Origin: an uncultured Balneola sp.
GTDB taxonomy: Bacteria > Bacteroidota > Rhodothermia > Balneolales > Balneolaceae
Assembly: GCA_913058495.1 (NCBI GenBank)
Contig: CAJXQC010000002.1
Location: forward strand, 124,001 to 188,000
Direction: 5' to 3'
Length of the DNA: 64,000 nt
Shown here: piece by piece, positions 48,501 through 57,545 of the stretch
Numbering within the stretch: position 1 is the stretch's first letter
How the letters are laid out: each line of letters starts with the position of its first letter
Position numbers and translations under genes: made by a program
The notes under the pieces: model-generated
What the model was told of the DNA's origin: nothing
What the model saw: the letters and a program-made list of their open reading frames with translations, nothing else
Database searches by the model: none

Positions 48501-49305
48501 CTTGACAGGAAGTTCCGTTGGAGATAATAATCTGGCAGGTGCTCCTACATCAATACTGATTGATATTGACGGAACCACCAGAAGCTCAGTTGCTCCTTAC
48601 AAAGGTGCTTTTGAAGGTGATGTTGAATTAATGGCTGATACAGACATTACAATTGATGCCTTCAGTGTACTTGCTCCTGCAGATGATTCCAGCTTTGACT
48701 TAGGAACAGGTGCAGAAACAGAGGTAACTTTCACCTGGGAAGAAGCAACTTCGAATGCTGAAGTTAGTTATGTATTCATGCTTGATTCAGTTGACGGAGA
48801 TTTCTCAAATCCGTTATTTGTAACCGAATCTGACGATGAAGGTTCAGCGACTTCCTTAATAGGAACATACGCTGCTATCGATTCAACTCTGAAAGATCTG
48901 GGTGCACTTGATGGTGAAAACGTAGATCTGAAATGGACGGTAATGGCAGTAGCTTCTGACTCAATCAGAATGGCAGAAAATGCCTTCAATATCTCGTTCA
49001 CCACAATGATTGGTGTATCTAACGAGCCGGAAGAACTACCGTTAACATTCAAGCTAAACCAAAATTACCCTAACCCTTTTAATCCAACATCAACAATACA
49101 ATTTACACTTCCTCAATCAGGAGATGTAAGACTTGATGTATTTACGATTACGGGCCAATTGGTGACAACTTTGGTTAACAGCAGAATGGGTTCAGGTGAA
49201 CATTCCGTTACATTCGACGGAAGTAATCTGGCCAGTGGTGTTTACATCTACAGAATAATGGCTGGAAATAACGTACAAACGAAACGAATGACATTGATTA
49301 AATAA
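45568..49305 (+). CDS. Large secreted multidomain protein with lamin-tail, beta-helix and T9SS sorting domains
   Basis: 1245 residues. Signal peptide about residues 1-29 (ending VQAQ). Next is a DUF4623-like beta-propeller region (about 30-350; WFTVGWVRGMDLHGENLYAADR). A lamin-tail domain follows (about 360-520; LIFSEYIEGSSNNKALEITNLS). Right-handed beta-helix repeats fill about 548-1010 with N-rich turns. A SusE-like sandwich comes next (about 1024-1150; LAPADDSSFDLGTG). The T9SS sorting domain (about 1160-1245) has QNYPNPFNPTS and ends KRMTLIK. It is presumably exported by T9SS and surface anchored. The ligand or enzyme activity, if any, is not evident. It is monocistronic, with its own terminator. 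Confidence 0.9.
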   Translation: MKKHLQNLLLTTSAVLLLITGITFSVQAQELNTVWERTSRTGAPEPLPSWFTVGWVRGMDLHGENLYAADRANSQIRVLNATTGADVTLTTPYDLTGVAGGTYAMNDLAFSDDGVAFLGNLTTNASTNPFHLYWWTGEGGTYSDSLVITTSTAQRLGDKFTVVGSVTDNTVEVWIPAASSDPGIIYVLTTADQGATWNTETITLSGTNVVVGSNADVVPLGVGRTSDFYIGGNSSAPARYSSTGAYVDNSALASASRNGMQTFTYDSKDHIAVYSYRADGSGGGNKTGKVYIYDVSDASAPTIVAESPLMGDDTDTFSSIYGEARVSLNEDGTYNVYALEGVNGFAAFTNAILPVVDDPSNLIFSEYIEGSSNNKALEITNLSDSTVSLQNYRIAQSVNGGGWEFYHTFTEEASIAAGAQYVLLNDAVDATFFAAENADEVLGFPSTVHHNGDDARGIIHIDSQSGDTTWVDVFGDPDNDPGSGWEVAGVEKGTQNFTLVRKASVTTGNTTALGSFGTNFDDSEWIVKNTNIFTNLGIAAEAQAALAGDYFVPQRTTDAEGFISLHQAIHYVNTDGLSSATNLYITGDLDETSNELKIDRDDLTEFTGLTIKPVSGETPTIEVWGGSGGDGIWINNADYVTIDGSNSPGGDTRDLTITSADTTFAALIYTYGTTNTVIANSNLTYTGGDVTASGIVTNESGPNGTIGLAVINNLIGSVDGDFQNGVGLWGTSSVMADGSTVTGNRIHATYRGVTTWWSLNNTIMNNTISIDSPRADRSRYAGIYLALNGGQTSVTGNEIVGLQINRTTTPGFAAGILFNASLDTVLVANNMIAIDNFANIGAATGNDVYGISFDNAAGNSINAIYHNSVRISSSDETGVHAGFGAHQETSTAQSWTLRNNIFVSDQDASNANAIYWPITSNAQLDADFNNYYVSGASANLGLFNTTDAATLADWQTASGNDANSSEVAVEFISTTDLRLTGSSVGDNNLAGAPTSILIDIDGTTRSSVAPYKGAFEGDVELMADTDITIDAFSVLAPADDSSFDLGTGAETEVTFTWEEATSNAEVSYVFMLDSVDGDFSNPLFVTESDDEGSATSLIGTYAAIDSTLKDLGALDGENVDLKWTVMAVASDSIRMAENAFNISFTTMIGVSNEPEELPLTFKLNQNYPNPFNPTSTIQFTLPQSGDVRLDVFTITGQLVTTLVNSRMGSGEHSVTFDGSNLASGVYIYRIMAGNNVQTKRMTLIK

Positions 49306-49325
49306 ATCACTCTTATTCTGAAGTT

Positions 49326-49357
49326 AAAAGCCCTGCCAAACAGCAGGGCTTTTTTTA
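49326..49357 (+). terminator. Rho-independent terminator after the large secreted protein
   Basis: The 11-bp perfect stem AAAAGCCCTGC/GCAGGGCTTTT with a CAAACA loop is followed by a T-run. It lies 20 bases after the stop codon. Confidence 0.92.
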
Positions 49358-49476
49358 TTGCTTGTAATTCCACTATTAATATTACACAGGGCTTTAAAAT
49401 AAACGCACTTGTTATTGGATTATCTCACCAATATTTAATACCTATCAAAATCAGAAATTCCATTAATAGTTAAGCT

Positions 49477-49680
49477 ATGTCTTCGAATGACAAACAACCT
49501 CCTCTCAATAGTAAAACGGAAGCCGAAATAATCCGCGAAGCCTGTATAAATGCTGCCAAAGAAGGATTTATGGATGCTTCCATAAGTGGTTTATGTAATG
49601 AAGGAGCCGTTGAAGCTGCTATTAGTTCCATTCAGAATCTGGACCTCAGTAAAGTACTTGCAGCTAAAAAAGATAAATGA
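49477..49680 (+). CDS. Small conserved-looking acidic protein, unknown function
   Basis: 67 residues with no signal peptide. The helical segment EAEIIREACINAAKEGFMDASISGLCNEGAVEAAISSIQNLDL resembles a short stand-alone protein seen in many Proteobacteria and Bacteroidota. I cannot name a domain. Its stop overlaps the ATG of the next gene by four bases, which supports real translation and coupling. A start at ATG 49477 is the only option. Confidence 0.6.
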   Translation: MSSNDKQPPLNSKTEAEIIREACINAAKEGFMDASISGLCNEGAVEAAISSIQNLDLSKVLAAKKDK

Positions 49681-49871
49681 AGCGAGCTATTGTCGGTTTT
49701 CATAAAGATGAAAAAGATGATTGGGTAGCAGATCTGGAATGCGGTCATCAGCAGCACGTTCGTCACAACCCGCCCTGGCAAATTCGGGAATGGGTAACTA
49801 CAAAGACAGGCAGAGAAAGTAAAATCGGGCGTTTTCTACAGTGTAAAGTGTGCGACCGAAAACCCTGTTAA
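49677..49871 (+). CDS. DUF3565-domain protein
   Basis: 64 residues. The core GFHKDEKDDWVADLECGHQQHVRHNPPWQIREWV is the DUF3565 signature, with a CGH and a terminal CKVCDRKPC that could hold a metal. The DUF3565 role is unknown. The four-base ATGA overlap with the upstream gene marks a two-gene operon. No terminator is recognised after it. Confidence 0.85.
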   Translation: MKRAIVGFHKDEKDDWVADLECGHQQHVRHNPPWQIREWVTTKTGRESKIGRFLQCKVCDRKPC

Positions 49872-49989
49872 ACAATATTTTGTATCGGTATAGACTTTTT
49901 CATTTTTATTAAACAAATTATCGTCAGTCATTTCTGAGGTATTGGGGATTGCAGAGAGGAAAATACCTCTTAACTAAAATTTGGGGATT

Positions 49990-50973
49990 ATGAAAAAGCT
50001 ACTGAAAGTACTCGGGGGATTATTAGGTGTTGTTGTAATTGGGATATGTGGGCTACTCATTTACGTGAGCACTGCACTACCAAATGTTGATCCTGCTCCT
50101 GACCTGAAAATAGAACTCACAGATGATCGTATACAGCGTGGTGAATATCTAGCTAATACTGTATTTGCATGTATCGATTGCCATTCTGATAAAGATTACA
50201 CCAAATTCGGATTAACCATTGTAGAAGGCACAAAGGGTAAAGGCGGTGGTTTGTTTGGTTCAAAAATGGGTCTCCCTGGTGATTATTATGCAAAGAATCT
50301 GACTCCATATCATTTGGGTAACTGGACTGATGGTGAAATTTTCAGAGCGATTACCGGCGGAGTAGATAAGGAGGGCAATGCGTTGTTTCCAATCATGCCG
50401 TATACCAATTACAGAAGAGTTGATCCGGAAGACATTTATGATATCATTGCATACCTGCGGACTCTGGAACCCATCGAATACGATGTTCCGGAATCTTCAT
50501 CTGATTTCCCGATGAACTTTATCATAAACACTATTCCCGGTGAACCGGATTTTACGGAAAAGCCTGCCCCTTCCGACAAAATAGCTTATGGAAAATATCT
50601 GGTTACCGCTGCAAGTTGTGCCGATTGTCACACACCGATGGAGCAAGGAAATCCTATTGAAGGAATGAATTTCGCTGGCGGAATGGAATTTCCATTACAA
50701 CCGGGAGGAATCGTTACATCAGCTAATATTACCCCTGATATCAATACCGGAATTGGCAGCTGGACGGAAGAAGCCTTTATAGCTCGTTTTAAAAGTTTTC
50801 AGGATACAACCAATGTAATCAACAAAAATGTAGTAAAACCCGGTGAGTTCAACACCGAAATGCCTTGGCGGTTTTACAGCAATATGAGCGAAGAAGAATT
50901 AAGTGCTATTTATGCCTTTCTGAAAACACAAGTTCCGGTTAATCATCAGATCACGAAATTTAGGAGGGAGTAA
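49990..50973 (+). CDS. Diheme c-type cytochrome
   Basis: 327 residues from the ATG at 49990; a TTG nine bases upstream is in frame. It has an N-terminal membrane anchor or signal (LLKVLGGLLGVVVIGICGLLIYV) and two cytochrome c domains with CIDCH and CADCH heme-attachment sites. Each domain has a later distal methionine candidate in FPIMPYTNYRR and NTEMPWRFYSNM. It fits the electron-carrier cytochromes that feed oxidases or dehydrogenases. Its position, upstream of the DUF420 gene and the ACIII-caa3 cluster but ahead of a convergent gene, suggests a respiratory role. The specific partner is unknown. Confidence 0.85.
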   Translation: MKKLLKVLGGLLGVVVIGICGLLIYVSTALPNVDPAPDLKIELTDDRIQRGEYLANTVFACIDCHSDKDYTKFGLTIVEGTKGKGGGLFGSKMGLPGDYYAKNLTPYHLGNWTDGEIFRAITGGVDKEGNALFPIMPYTNYRRVDPEDIYDIIAYLRTLEPIEYDVPESSSDFPMNFIINTIPGEPDFTEKPAPSDKIAYGKYLVTAASCADCHTPMEQGNPIEGMNFAGGMEFPLQPGGIVTSANITPDINTGIGSWTEEAFIARFKSFQDTTNVINKNVVKPGEFNTEMPWRFYSNMSEEELSAIYAFLKTQVPVNHQITKFRRE

Positions 50974-50988
50974 AGTTTGTAATAACTT

Positions 50989-51558
50989 CTATCCAATAAA
51001 CTTCAGCATAAAGAAAATCACTACGCCGGTAACGGATACGTAGAGCCAGATAGGAAACGTCCACTTGGAGACTTTGCGATGTTTTTGAAATTTTCCGGTG
51101 AGTGCCAAATAGAAACTAGAGAGAACCAACGGAACTACGAAAGCAGAAAGGGCTATATGTGTGATCAGAATAGTGAAGTACACATAACTGATAAAACCTT
51201 CGGTCATGAACTTTGTGTCTCCCTGAAAATGATGATAGATCACATAACTGGTTAAGAACATAGCAGACGCAATAAAAGCTGCGGTCATGAATTTCATATG
51301 TCTGTTGAAATTCCGCTTACGGATCTCGTTCAGCCCAAACAACAGGAATACAGTACTCAACGAATTGAATGCTGCATTCAGTGCAGGCAAATATGAAACC
51401 CATGAATAGGAAGTTTCAGCTCCATCTTTCCAATAGATCAGCCACACCAAAAACAGCAGCGCTGCCAAGCTCACTCCCATAATAATTCGGAAAGCAGTTT
51501 TAGCGCTTACTTGTTGCAGGATCTTAGATTGTTCAGGAATATTAATTTCTTCAGACAT
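50989..51558 (-). CDS. DUF420 membrane protein
   Basis: 189 residues with about five hydrophobic helices. DUF420 hallmarks include LPALNAAFNSLSTVFLLFGL, HMKFMTAAFIASAMFLTSYVIYHH with its histidine pair, and the later ILITHIALS. Family members lie near cytochrome oxidase or heme-copper genes and may act in oxidase assembly or heme handling, which is inference here. It is divergent from actA across 290 bases that contain no further gene. Confidence 0.85.
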   Translation of the reverse strand: MSEEINIPEQSKILQQVSAKTAFRIIMGVSLAALLFLVWLIYWKDGAETSYSWVSYLPALNAAFNSLSTVFLLFGLNEIRKRNFNRHMKFMTAAFIASAMFLTSYVIYHHFQGDTKFMTEGFISYVYFTILITHIALSAFVVPLVLSSFYLALTGKFQKHRKVSKWTFPIWLYVSVTGVVIFFMLKFIG

Positions 51559-51782
51559 TAAATAAATAAAATTGGGTACTATTTTTTTTGAATAGCCTAA
51601 GTTACATAAAGCTTAATAAATGTTTGAAGTTTTTCGTTTTTGATTGAGAAACTTTACCAAATCTGTAGTATCTTTTGATGCTTTGATAAAGCTACGGTTT
51701 GAATCGGCGCTCTTTTTATTTAGAACAGTTTTAAATAGAAGGTTCTATCCATTCCTGACTTCATATAGATGGAAAATATCGG

Positions 51783-51790
51783 TAGATTTG
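51783..51790 (+). promoter_or_regulatory. Candidate -7 promoter box upstream of actA
   Basis: TAGATTTG fits the TAnnTTTG Bacteroidota -7 consensus and is 58 bases before the actA ATG. No clear -33 TTTG is found at the canonical spacing. Confidence 0.3.
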
Positions 51791-51848
51791 CCCCGCTTCA
51801 ATTAAAGGTAATTAAGCAATGTTCCGCTAACTAAATTAAGCAATCTTT

Positions 51849-52493
51849 ATGGCGCAGATTTTCCCCAAGTGGACAAATCAAGTTCCTCGAAAAATTTTGA
51901 TCGGTCTTATCGTTGTTGCAAACGCTCTGATCTTTTCAGTATGGTACTTTTTCTCTCCAAGCTACACCGATGTAGGATACGCTCCTGAGCAGCCGGTTCC
52001 TTATAGTCACAAATTGCATGTTGATAAACTTGGATTGGATTGCCAATACTGCCATACCAATGTATTTGATTCCAAACAGGCAAATATTCCGGCAACTCAA
52101 ACTTGTATGAATTGCCACAATCAGGTTAAAACCGACAGCGAAAAACTCGCTCCCATCAGAGAAAGCTGGGAAACCGGTCAGCCTGTTGAATGGGTTCGTG
52201 TTCATAACTTAGCGGATTACGCCTATTTCAATCACGCCGCACACGTAACAGTGGGTGTTGGATGTGAAAACTGCCACGGACGAGTTGATAAAATGGAAGT
52301 TGTATATCAGGCAGAGCCTTTAAGCATGGGATGGTGTTTAGATTGCCACCGTGAACCTGAAAAAGTATTAAGACCTGTAGAAGAAGTAACTACTATGGGT
52401 TACAAAGCTGAGAACCAAGCTGAACTAGGCGCAGAGTTGGTGAAGAAAAATAACGTAAGTCCTCCTCAATATTGTCAGGGCTGCCACTACTAA
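51849..52493 (+). CDS. actA: Alternative complex III subunit ActA, pentaheme cytochrome c
   Basis: 214 residues. An N-terminal membrane helix (residues about 15-35) anchors a periplasmic domain with five CxxCH sites: CQYCH, CMNCH, CENCH, CLDCH and CQGCH. Five hemes is the expected number for ActA. It relays electrons from the quinol site to the ActE cytochrome or the oxidase. First gene of the act operon, 31 bases before actB. Confidence 0.95.
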   Translation: MAQIFPKWTNQVPRKILIGLIVVANALIFSVWYFFSPSYTDVGYAPEQPVPYSHKLHVDKLGLDCQYCHTNVFDSKQANIPATQTCMNCHNQVKTDSEKLAPIRESWETGQPVEWVRVHNLADYAYFNHAAHVTVGVGCENCHGRVDKMEVVYQAEPLSMGWCLDCHREPEKVLRPVEEVTTMGYKAENQAELGAELVKKNNVSPPQYCQGCHY

Positions 52494-52524
52494 TTACGGA
52501 TTTTAGAACTTTATACATCATCTA

Positions 52525-55500
52525 ATGAGCGAAGTTAAACAAAACACTTACTGGAAAAGCTTAAACGAATTAGCTAAGAACCAGGAATATCAAAAATTTG
52601 TTGAACGTGAGTTCCCTGAAAATGCTTCAGAGTTGTCAGATGGATTTTCACGTCGTGGATTCCTTGCAATTATGGGTTCTGCTGTATTACTGGCAAGCTG
52701 TGATTTTGCTCGCCGTCCTGTTCAAAAAATATTACCGTATTCTAAACAACCGGAAGACATTGTACCGGGCGTACCTTTGTTTTATGCTTCCGCAATGCCA
52801 TTTCAGGGAAGTTTAACCGGACTTGTAGTTGAGAACCATGAAGGTCGTCCTACAAAAGTTGAAGGAAATGACATGCATCCCGGCAGCCGTGGAGGAACAA
52901 GTATCTTTCATCAGGCTTCTGTTTTGGGAATGTATGATCCGGACAGATCAAAGAAAGTTTTAAGAAAAGGCACTGATTCTACTGTAAACGATTTTGTTGA
53001 TTTTGCTAAGAAGCACTTCGCAGATTCAAGTAAGAATATCGCCTTTATTTCAGAAGCTAGCTCCTCTCCTACTTTATTGGGATTGAAAGCTCAGGCTTTA
53101 AGTAAATTTAATAACGCTGATTGGGTTACTTATGAACCATTCGGCGAATCAAATGCTCTGGAAGGAACTCAAAAGGCATTTGGCAGAAGACTTCGTGCTC
53201 ATTACGATTTCTCTAAAACAAACGTTTTTGTTTCTCTTGATGATGATGTACTAAATGGTACACATCCAAATAGTGTGGAATACGGAAAACAGATCAGTGC
53301 TGCTCGTAAAGTTACCAGCACTAATGATTCCATGAGTAGAATCTACGCTGTTGAGAATGGATATTCTTTAACCGGTTCTTATGCGGATCACCGCCTGAGA
53401 CTAAAAGCCAGTGAAATTGACGCTTTTGCTCATGCACTTGCAGCAGCGCTTTCAGGCAGAGTATCAGGATTGAATGCTTTTAGTGGTTACTCAAATCAAT
53501 TCAGTGATCATGAGTGGATCTCTGCTCTTGCTGATGAATTGGTTGCTAACCGTGGCGAATCTGTTGTTTCTGTTGGAAACAATTACTCTGCTAATGCACA
53601 TGCAGTTGTAGCTGCAATCAATAAAGCATTAGGTAACGACGGAAATACTGTAAACTACCTTGAAGTTCCTCATTTAGAAGAAGAGTCGACTTCAGCTTTC
53701 AACTCTGCTATTGAGAAAATGAAAAACGGTGGATATGACACTGTTGTGATGCTTGGAACTAATCCGGTATTATCAGCTCAGAGTAATGACTTTGAAAATG
53801 CACTAAGCAACGTTGAGGAAGTGATTCATCTTTCTGATTATGTAGATGAAACTTCGAAAAAGGCTTCGTGGCATATTAACAAGGCTTTTTATCTGGAATC
53901 ATGGAGCGACGGTCATTCTTATGGCGGTGTTCGCTCAGTAATTCAGCCTCAGATCCAGCCTTTATATAATGGACTAAGTGACATTGAGACTTTGAACATC
54001 ATTGTGAACGGAGAAATGACATCCGGATACGATCTTGTTCAAAATACTTGGAAAAATATTTACAGCTCAGGTTTTAAATCTAAATGGGCTCAACTCCTGC
54101 ATGATGGCGTTGATACTAATTCAGGATTTACCAAAGCTAACGTTCGAATTTCAAGCAGCTTCAGACCTGATACCGGCAAAGACACTGCGGTCTCAGGAAT
54201 TGAGATCACTGTAAGAGCTGATTCTACTTTATATGATGGTCGTTTTGCAAACATCGCATGGTTGCAGGAATTACCGGACCCAATGACTAAGATCACTTGG
54301 GATAACGTAGCTGCGATGAGCCCTGCTACAGCTAAGCAATTAGATGTGGAAAATGAAGATGTGGTAGAGATCACATCAAACGGACAGACTATTAAGATCG
54401 CAGCCTGGATCCAACCCGGTCATGCTGATAACAGTATTTCATTAACCGTTGGTTATGGACGTGACGGAATTGGCCGTGTTGCCAATCGTTACATCGACTA
54501 TACAACCGGTGGAGTTGACACTTATCCTTTAGTTGGAAATCATTTTGTATCTGAAGGTTCTGTTAGTAAAACAAGCGATACTTATGAAATTGCTTGTGTT
54601 CAGGATCACCATAGCCTTGAAGGTCGTGATCTTTACAGAATGGCTACTTTAGAAGAATATAAATCGAACCCTGACTACGCTTCTTTCAAAAGCTACCATA
54701 CTTATGAAGTACCCGGTATGAAAGAAGCTGCTGAAAAAGGCGAAGATGTGCCAATTTCACTGTTTGATGAGCAAACATATCCGGATTCTGAACCACAATG
54801 GGGAATGGCCATTGACCTTAACTCCTGTTTTGGTTGTGGTGTTTGTGTGATTGCTTGCCAATCTGAAAACAATATCCCTGTAATCGGGAAAAAAGAAGTG
54901 AATCGCGGTCGCGAGATGCACTGGATTCGTACCGACAGATATTATGTAGGCGAAGATGCTGATGCTCCAATGACAGCTCATCAGCCGGTTCCGTGTATGC
55001 ATTGCGAAATGGCTCCTTGTGAGCAGGTTTGTCCTGTTGCGGCAACCACACACAGTGAAGACGGAATGAATCAGATGACCTACAACCGTTGTATTGGTAC
55101 TCGTTATTGTGCAAATAACTGTCCTTACAAAGTTCGTAGATTCAACTTCTTCAACTTCCCTAAAGAGTTTTTAACAACCGGAGCAGAGCCTGATATTATC
55201 CAAATGGCGATGAATCCGGAAGTAACTGTACGTTTCCGTGGAGTTATGGAGAAATGTACATACTGTGTTCAAAGAGTTAACAGAGCTAAAATAGACGCTA
55301 AGATCGAAACAGGTTCTCCAAAACCTGCTGAAGGTGCTGTTAAAACGGCTTGTCAGCAAGCTTGTCCTGCAGATGCGATCTACTTTGGTGATTTGACCAA
55401 CGAAAATAGTGAAGTCGCTAAAATGAAGAGAAATGAGCGTAATTATCAGATGCTTGAAGAACTGAATACGCGCCCAAGAACTTCGTACATAGCTAAATTA

Positions 55501-55527
55501 AGAAACCCAAACCCAGTTTTGGCATAA
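52525..55527 (+). CDS. actB: Alternative complex III subunit ActB, molybdopterin-type/iron-sulfur protein
   Basis: 1000 residues. A twin-arginine signal SRRGFLAIMGSAVLLASC precedes a long molybdopterin-oxidoreductase-like fold (about residues 60-720). In ACIII this fold carries no cofactor. The C-terminal ferredoxin-like part (from about residue 755) has clusters in CFGCGVCVIACQSENN, CMHCEMAPCEQVCPVA, CIGTRYCANNCPYKVRR and CTYCVQRV with CQQACPADAI. Together these supply the iron-sulfur wire of the complex. Length and order match known ActB. Confidence 0.95.
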   Translation: MSEVKQNTYWKSLNELAKNQEYQKFVEREFPENASELSDGFSRRGFLAIMGSAVLLASCDFARRPVQKILPYSKQPEDIVPGVPLFYASAMPFQGSLTGLVVENHEGRPTKVEGNDMHPGSRGGTSIFHQASVLGMYDPDRSKKVLRKGTDSTVNDFVDFAKKHFADSSKNIAFISEASSSPTLLGLKAQALSKFNNADWVTYEPFGESNALEGTQKAFGRRLRAHYDFSKTNVFVSLDDDVLNGTHPNSVEYGKQISAARKVTSTNDSMSRIYAVENGYSLTGSYADHRLRLKASEIDAFAHALAAALSGRVSGLNAFSGYSNQFSDHEWISALADELVANRGESVVSVGNNYSANAHAVVAAINKALGNDGNTVNYLEVPHLEEESTSAFNSAIEKMKNGGYDTVVMLGTNPVLSAQSNDFENALSNVEEVIHLSDYVDETSKKASWHINKAFYLESWSDGHSYGGVRSVIQPQIQPLYNGLSDIETLNIIVNGEMTSGYDLVQNTWKNIYSSGFKSKWAQLLHDGVDTNSGFTKANVRISSSFRPDTGKDTAVSGIEITVRADSTLYDGRFANIAWLQELPDPMTKITWDNVAAMSPATAKQLDVENEDVVEITSNGQTIKIAAWIQPGHADNSISLTVGYGRDGIGRVANRYIDYTTGGVDTYPLVGNHFVSEGSVSKTSDTYEIACVQDHHSLEGRDLYRMATLEEYKSNPDYASFKSYHTYEVPGMKEAAEKGEDVPISLFDEQTYPDSEPQWGMAIDLNSCFGCGVCVIACQSENNIPVIGKKEVNRGREMHWIRTDRYYVGEDADAPMTAHQPVPCMHCEMAPCEQVCPVAATTHSEDGMNQMTYNRCIGTRYCANNCPYKVRRFNFFNFPKEFLTTGAEPDIIQMAMNPEVTVRFRGVMEKCTYCVQRVNRAKIDAKIETGSPKPAEGAVKTACQQACPADAIYFGDLTNENSEVAKMKRNERNYQMLEELNTRPRTSYIAKLRNPNPVLA

Positions 55528-55553
55528 GAATTTAATCAGGAATAATTCCAAAC

Positions 55554-56978
55554 ATGAGTAAATACGATTACGTACCGGAACCCGCTCTTGTGAAAGGCGA
55601 TCATGATTTTGCCAGCCTCACACGATTGGTTACTGATATAAACTTAAGACCAACTCCAAAAGGTTGGTATCTGGCAATGATTGGAGCAAATGCTTTGCTC
55701 GCCGTACTTGGAATTGCTGTAGGATATCTAATCTGGGAAGGAACCGGAGTCTGGGGACTAAACAATCCTGTAGGTTGGGGTTGGGCAATCATCAACTTTG
55801 TTTGGTGGGTTGGTATCGGTCACGCAGGAACCTTGATTTCTGCTGTATTATTCCTTTTCAGACAGGATTGGCGTACTGCCATTAACCGTTTCTCTGAAGC
55901 AATGACTATTTTCGCCGTAATGTGTGCCGGGGTTTTTCCTGCCATTCACGTTGGGCGTATTTGGGTTATTTACTGGGTATTCCCGGTTCCTAACCAAATG
56001 GCAATGTGGCCAAACTTTAACTCTCCCCTTCTTTGGGATGTGTTTGCTGTTTCTACTTATTTCACAGTTTCCTTTTTATTCTGGTATGTTGGTTTAGTAC
56101 CTGATCTGGCTACGATCAGAGACAGAGCTACTGATAAGATCAGAAAATACGCTTACGGAATCTTTTCTTTGGGTTGGACAGGAAGTAACCGTCACTGGTG
56201 GAATTATGAAAAAGCGTATATGATCCTGGCCGGATTAGCAACGCCTCTTGTACTTTCTGTACACACTATTGTATCCTTTGACTTCGCCGTTTCACTTATT
56301 CCGGGATGGCACACCACTATTTTCCCTCCTTACTTCGTTGCCGGTGCAATTTTCTCCGGTTTCGCAATGGTACTAACACTGATGATCGTTGCCAGAAAGA
56401 TCTACGGCATGAAAGACATCATGACAGACGACCACATGGAGAAGATGAACATTGTAATTATGGTTACAGGTTCGATGGTTGGTTTTGCTTACATGATGGA
56501 GTTCTTTGTCGCATGGTATAGTGGCGTTGAGTACGAAAAAGCAATTTTCTTATTGAGAGCAACCGGTCCTTATGCATGGGCATACTGGGCAATGATGACT
56601 TGTAATGTGTTATCTCCTCAATTCTTCTGGTTCAAAAAACTAAGAAGAAGCGTTGGATTTACATTCTTCATCTCGATTGTAGTAAACATCGGTATGTGGT
56701 TCGAGCGATTTGTAATTACGGTTACTTCACTCGCAAATGATTATCTGCCTTCTTCCTGGGATTATTACTCCCCTACCATTTGGGATATTCTCACTTATGT
56801 AGGAACCTTTGGATTATTCTTTACGATGTTCCTGTTGTTCCTAAGATTTTTACCGATGATCGCACTTGCAGAAGTTAAGATGATAATTCCGCAGGCCGAT
56901 CCGCACAATTATGATGAAAATCATGACTATCAAGCTCCTAAAGTTGAAATTCCAACTCCTAAAGCTGTGGAGGCATAA
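55554..56978 (+). CDS. actC: Alternative complex III subunit ActC, NrfD/PsrC-like quinol-binding membrane protein
   Basis: 474 residues with about ten membrane helices. The NrfD-family signature is visible: [39 protein letters not shown], and [10 protein letters not shown] with conserved His residues for quinol oxidation. In ACIII ActC and ActF together form the proton-linked membrane core. It is followed after three bases by actD. Confidence 0.96.
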   Translation: MSKYDYVPEPALVKGDHDFASLTRLVTDINLRPTPKGWYLAMIGANALLAVLGIAVGYLIWEGTGVWGLNNPVGWGWAIINFVWWVGIGHAGTLISAVLFLFRQDWRTAINRFSEAMTIFAVMCAGVFPAIHVGRIWVIYWVFPVPNQMAMWPNFNSPLLWDVFAVSTYFTVSFLFWYVGLVPDLATIRDRATDKIRKYAYGIFSLGWTGSNRHWWNYEKAYMILAGLATPLVLSVHTIVSFDFAVSLIPGWHTTIFPPYFVAGAIFSGFAMVLTLMIVARKIYGMKDIMTDDHMEKMNIVIMVTGSMVGFAYMMEFFVAWYSGVEYEKAIFLLRATGPYAWAYWAMMTCNVLSPQFFWFKKLRRSVGFTFFISIVVNIGMWFERFVITVTSLANDYLPSSWDYYSPTIWDILTYVGTFGLFFTMFLLFLRFLPMIALAEVKMIIPQADPHNYDENHDYQAPKVEIPTPKAVEA

Positions 56979-56981
56979 ATA

Positions 56982-57545
56982 ATGAGTGCACCAGCTAAAA
57001 AGAAAATCGAAGAGCAACCAAAGTTGCATGGCATTCTGGGCGAGTTCCGGAATCCGAAAGCTCTATATGATGTAGCTGCTTTAACAGTGAAATCAGGTTA
57101 CAATAAATTCGATACTTACAGCCCTTTTCCTATTCACGGAATTGATAAGGCAATGAACCTTAAGAAATCTAAACTGGGCTGGATCGTAATTGGTCATGGT
57201 TTACTTGGTTTCTGTGGAGCACTGAGTATGATGTATTTCATGTCAGTAATGGATTACCCGATCAATATCAGTGGAAAGCCATTTTTTAATGCACCTGCTT
57301 GGGTTCCTATTACATTTGAATTAACGGTATTGCTTTCTGCATTTGGAACTGTATTTGGAATGTTCTTCCTAAACGGACTTCCAAAATTGAATAACCCTCT
57401 TTTTAACGTTGACCGATTTAAAAAAGCTACTGACGACGGCTTCTTCATTTGTATTGAAGCTGAAGATTCTCTTTTCGAAACTGAAAAAGTGAAAGCATTG
57501 CTTAAAGAAGCCGGAGCAACACATATAGAGGAAGTATATGACTAA
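56982..57545 (+). CDS. actD: Alternative complex III subunit ActD (DUF3341 membrane protein)
   Basis: 187 residues. DUF3341 pattern with LHGILGEFRNPKALYDVA and DTYSPFPIHGIDKAMN, then two membrane helices (about residues 67-90 and 103-123, PINISGKPFFNAPAWVPITFE between them) and the DGFFICIEAED tail. It is a structural subunit. Its stop overlaps the actE start by eight bases. Confidence 0.95.
   Translation: MSAPAKKKIEEQPKLHGILGEFRNPKALYDVAALTVKSGYNKFDTYSPFPIHGIDKAMNLKKSKLGWIVIGHGLLGFCGALSMMYFMSVMDYPINISGKPFFNAPAWVPITFELTVLLSAFGTVFGMFFLNGLPKLNNPLFNVDRFKKATDDGFFICIEAEDSLFETEKVKALLKEAGATHIEEVYD

Noticed and set aside
52525-55527. Formate dehydrogenase or nitrate reductase
   Set aside because: The molybdopterin-like fold and iron-sulfur clusters could suggest this, but gene order (actA, actC to actF around it) and the fused ferredoxin domain identify ActB of alternative complex III.
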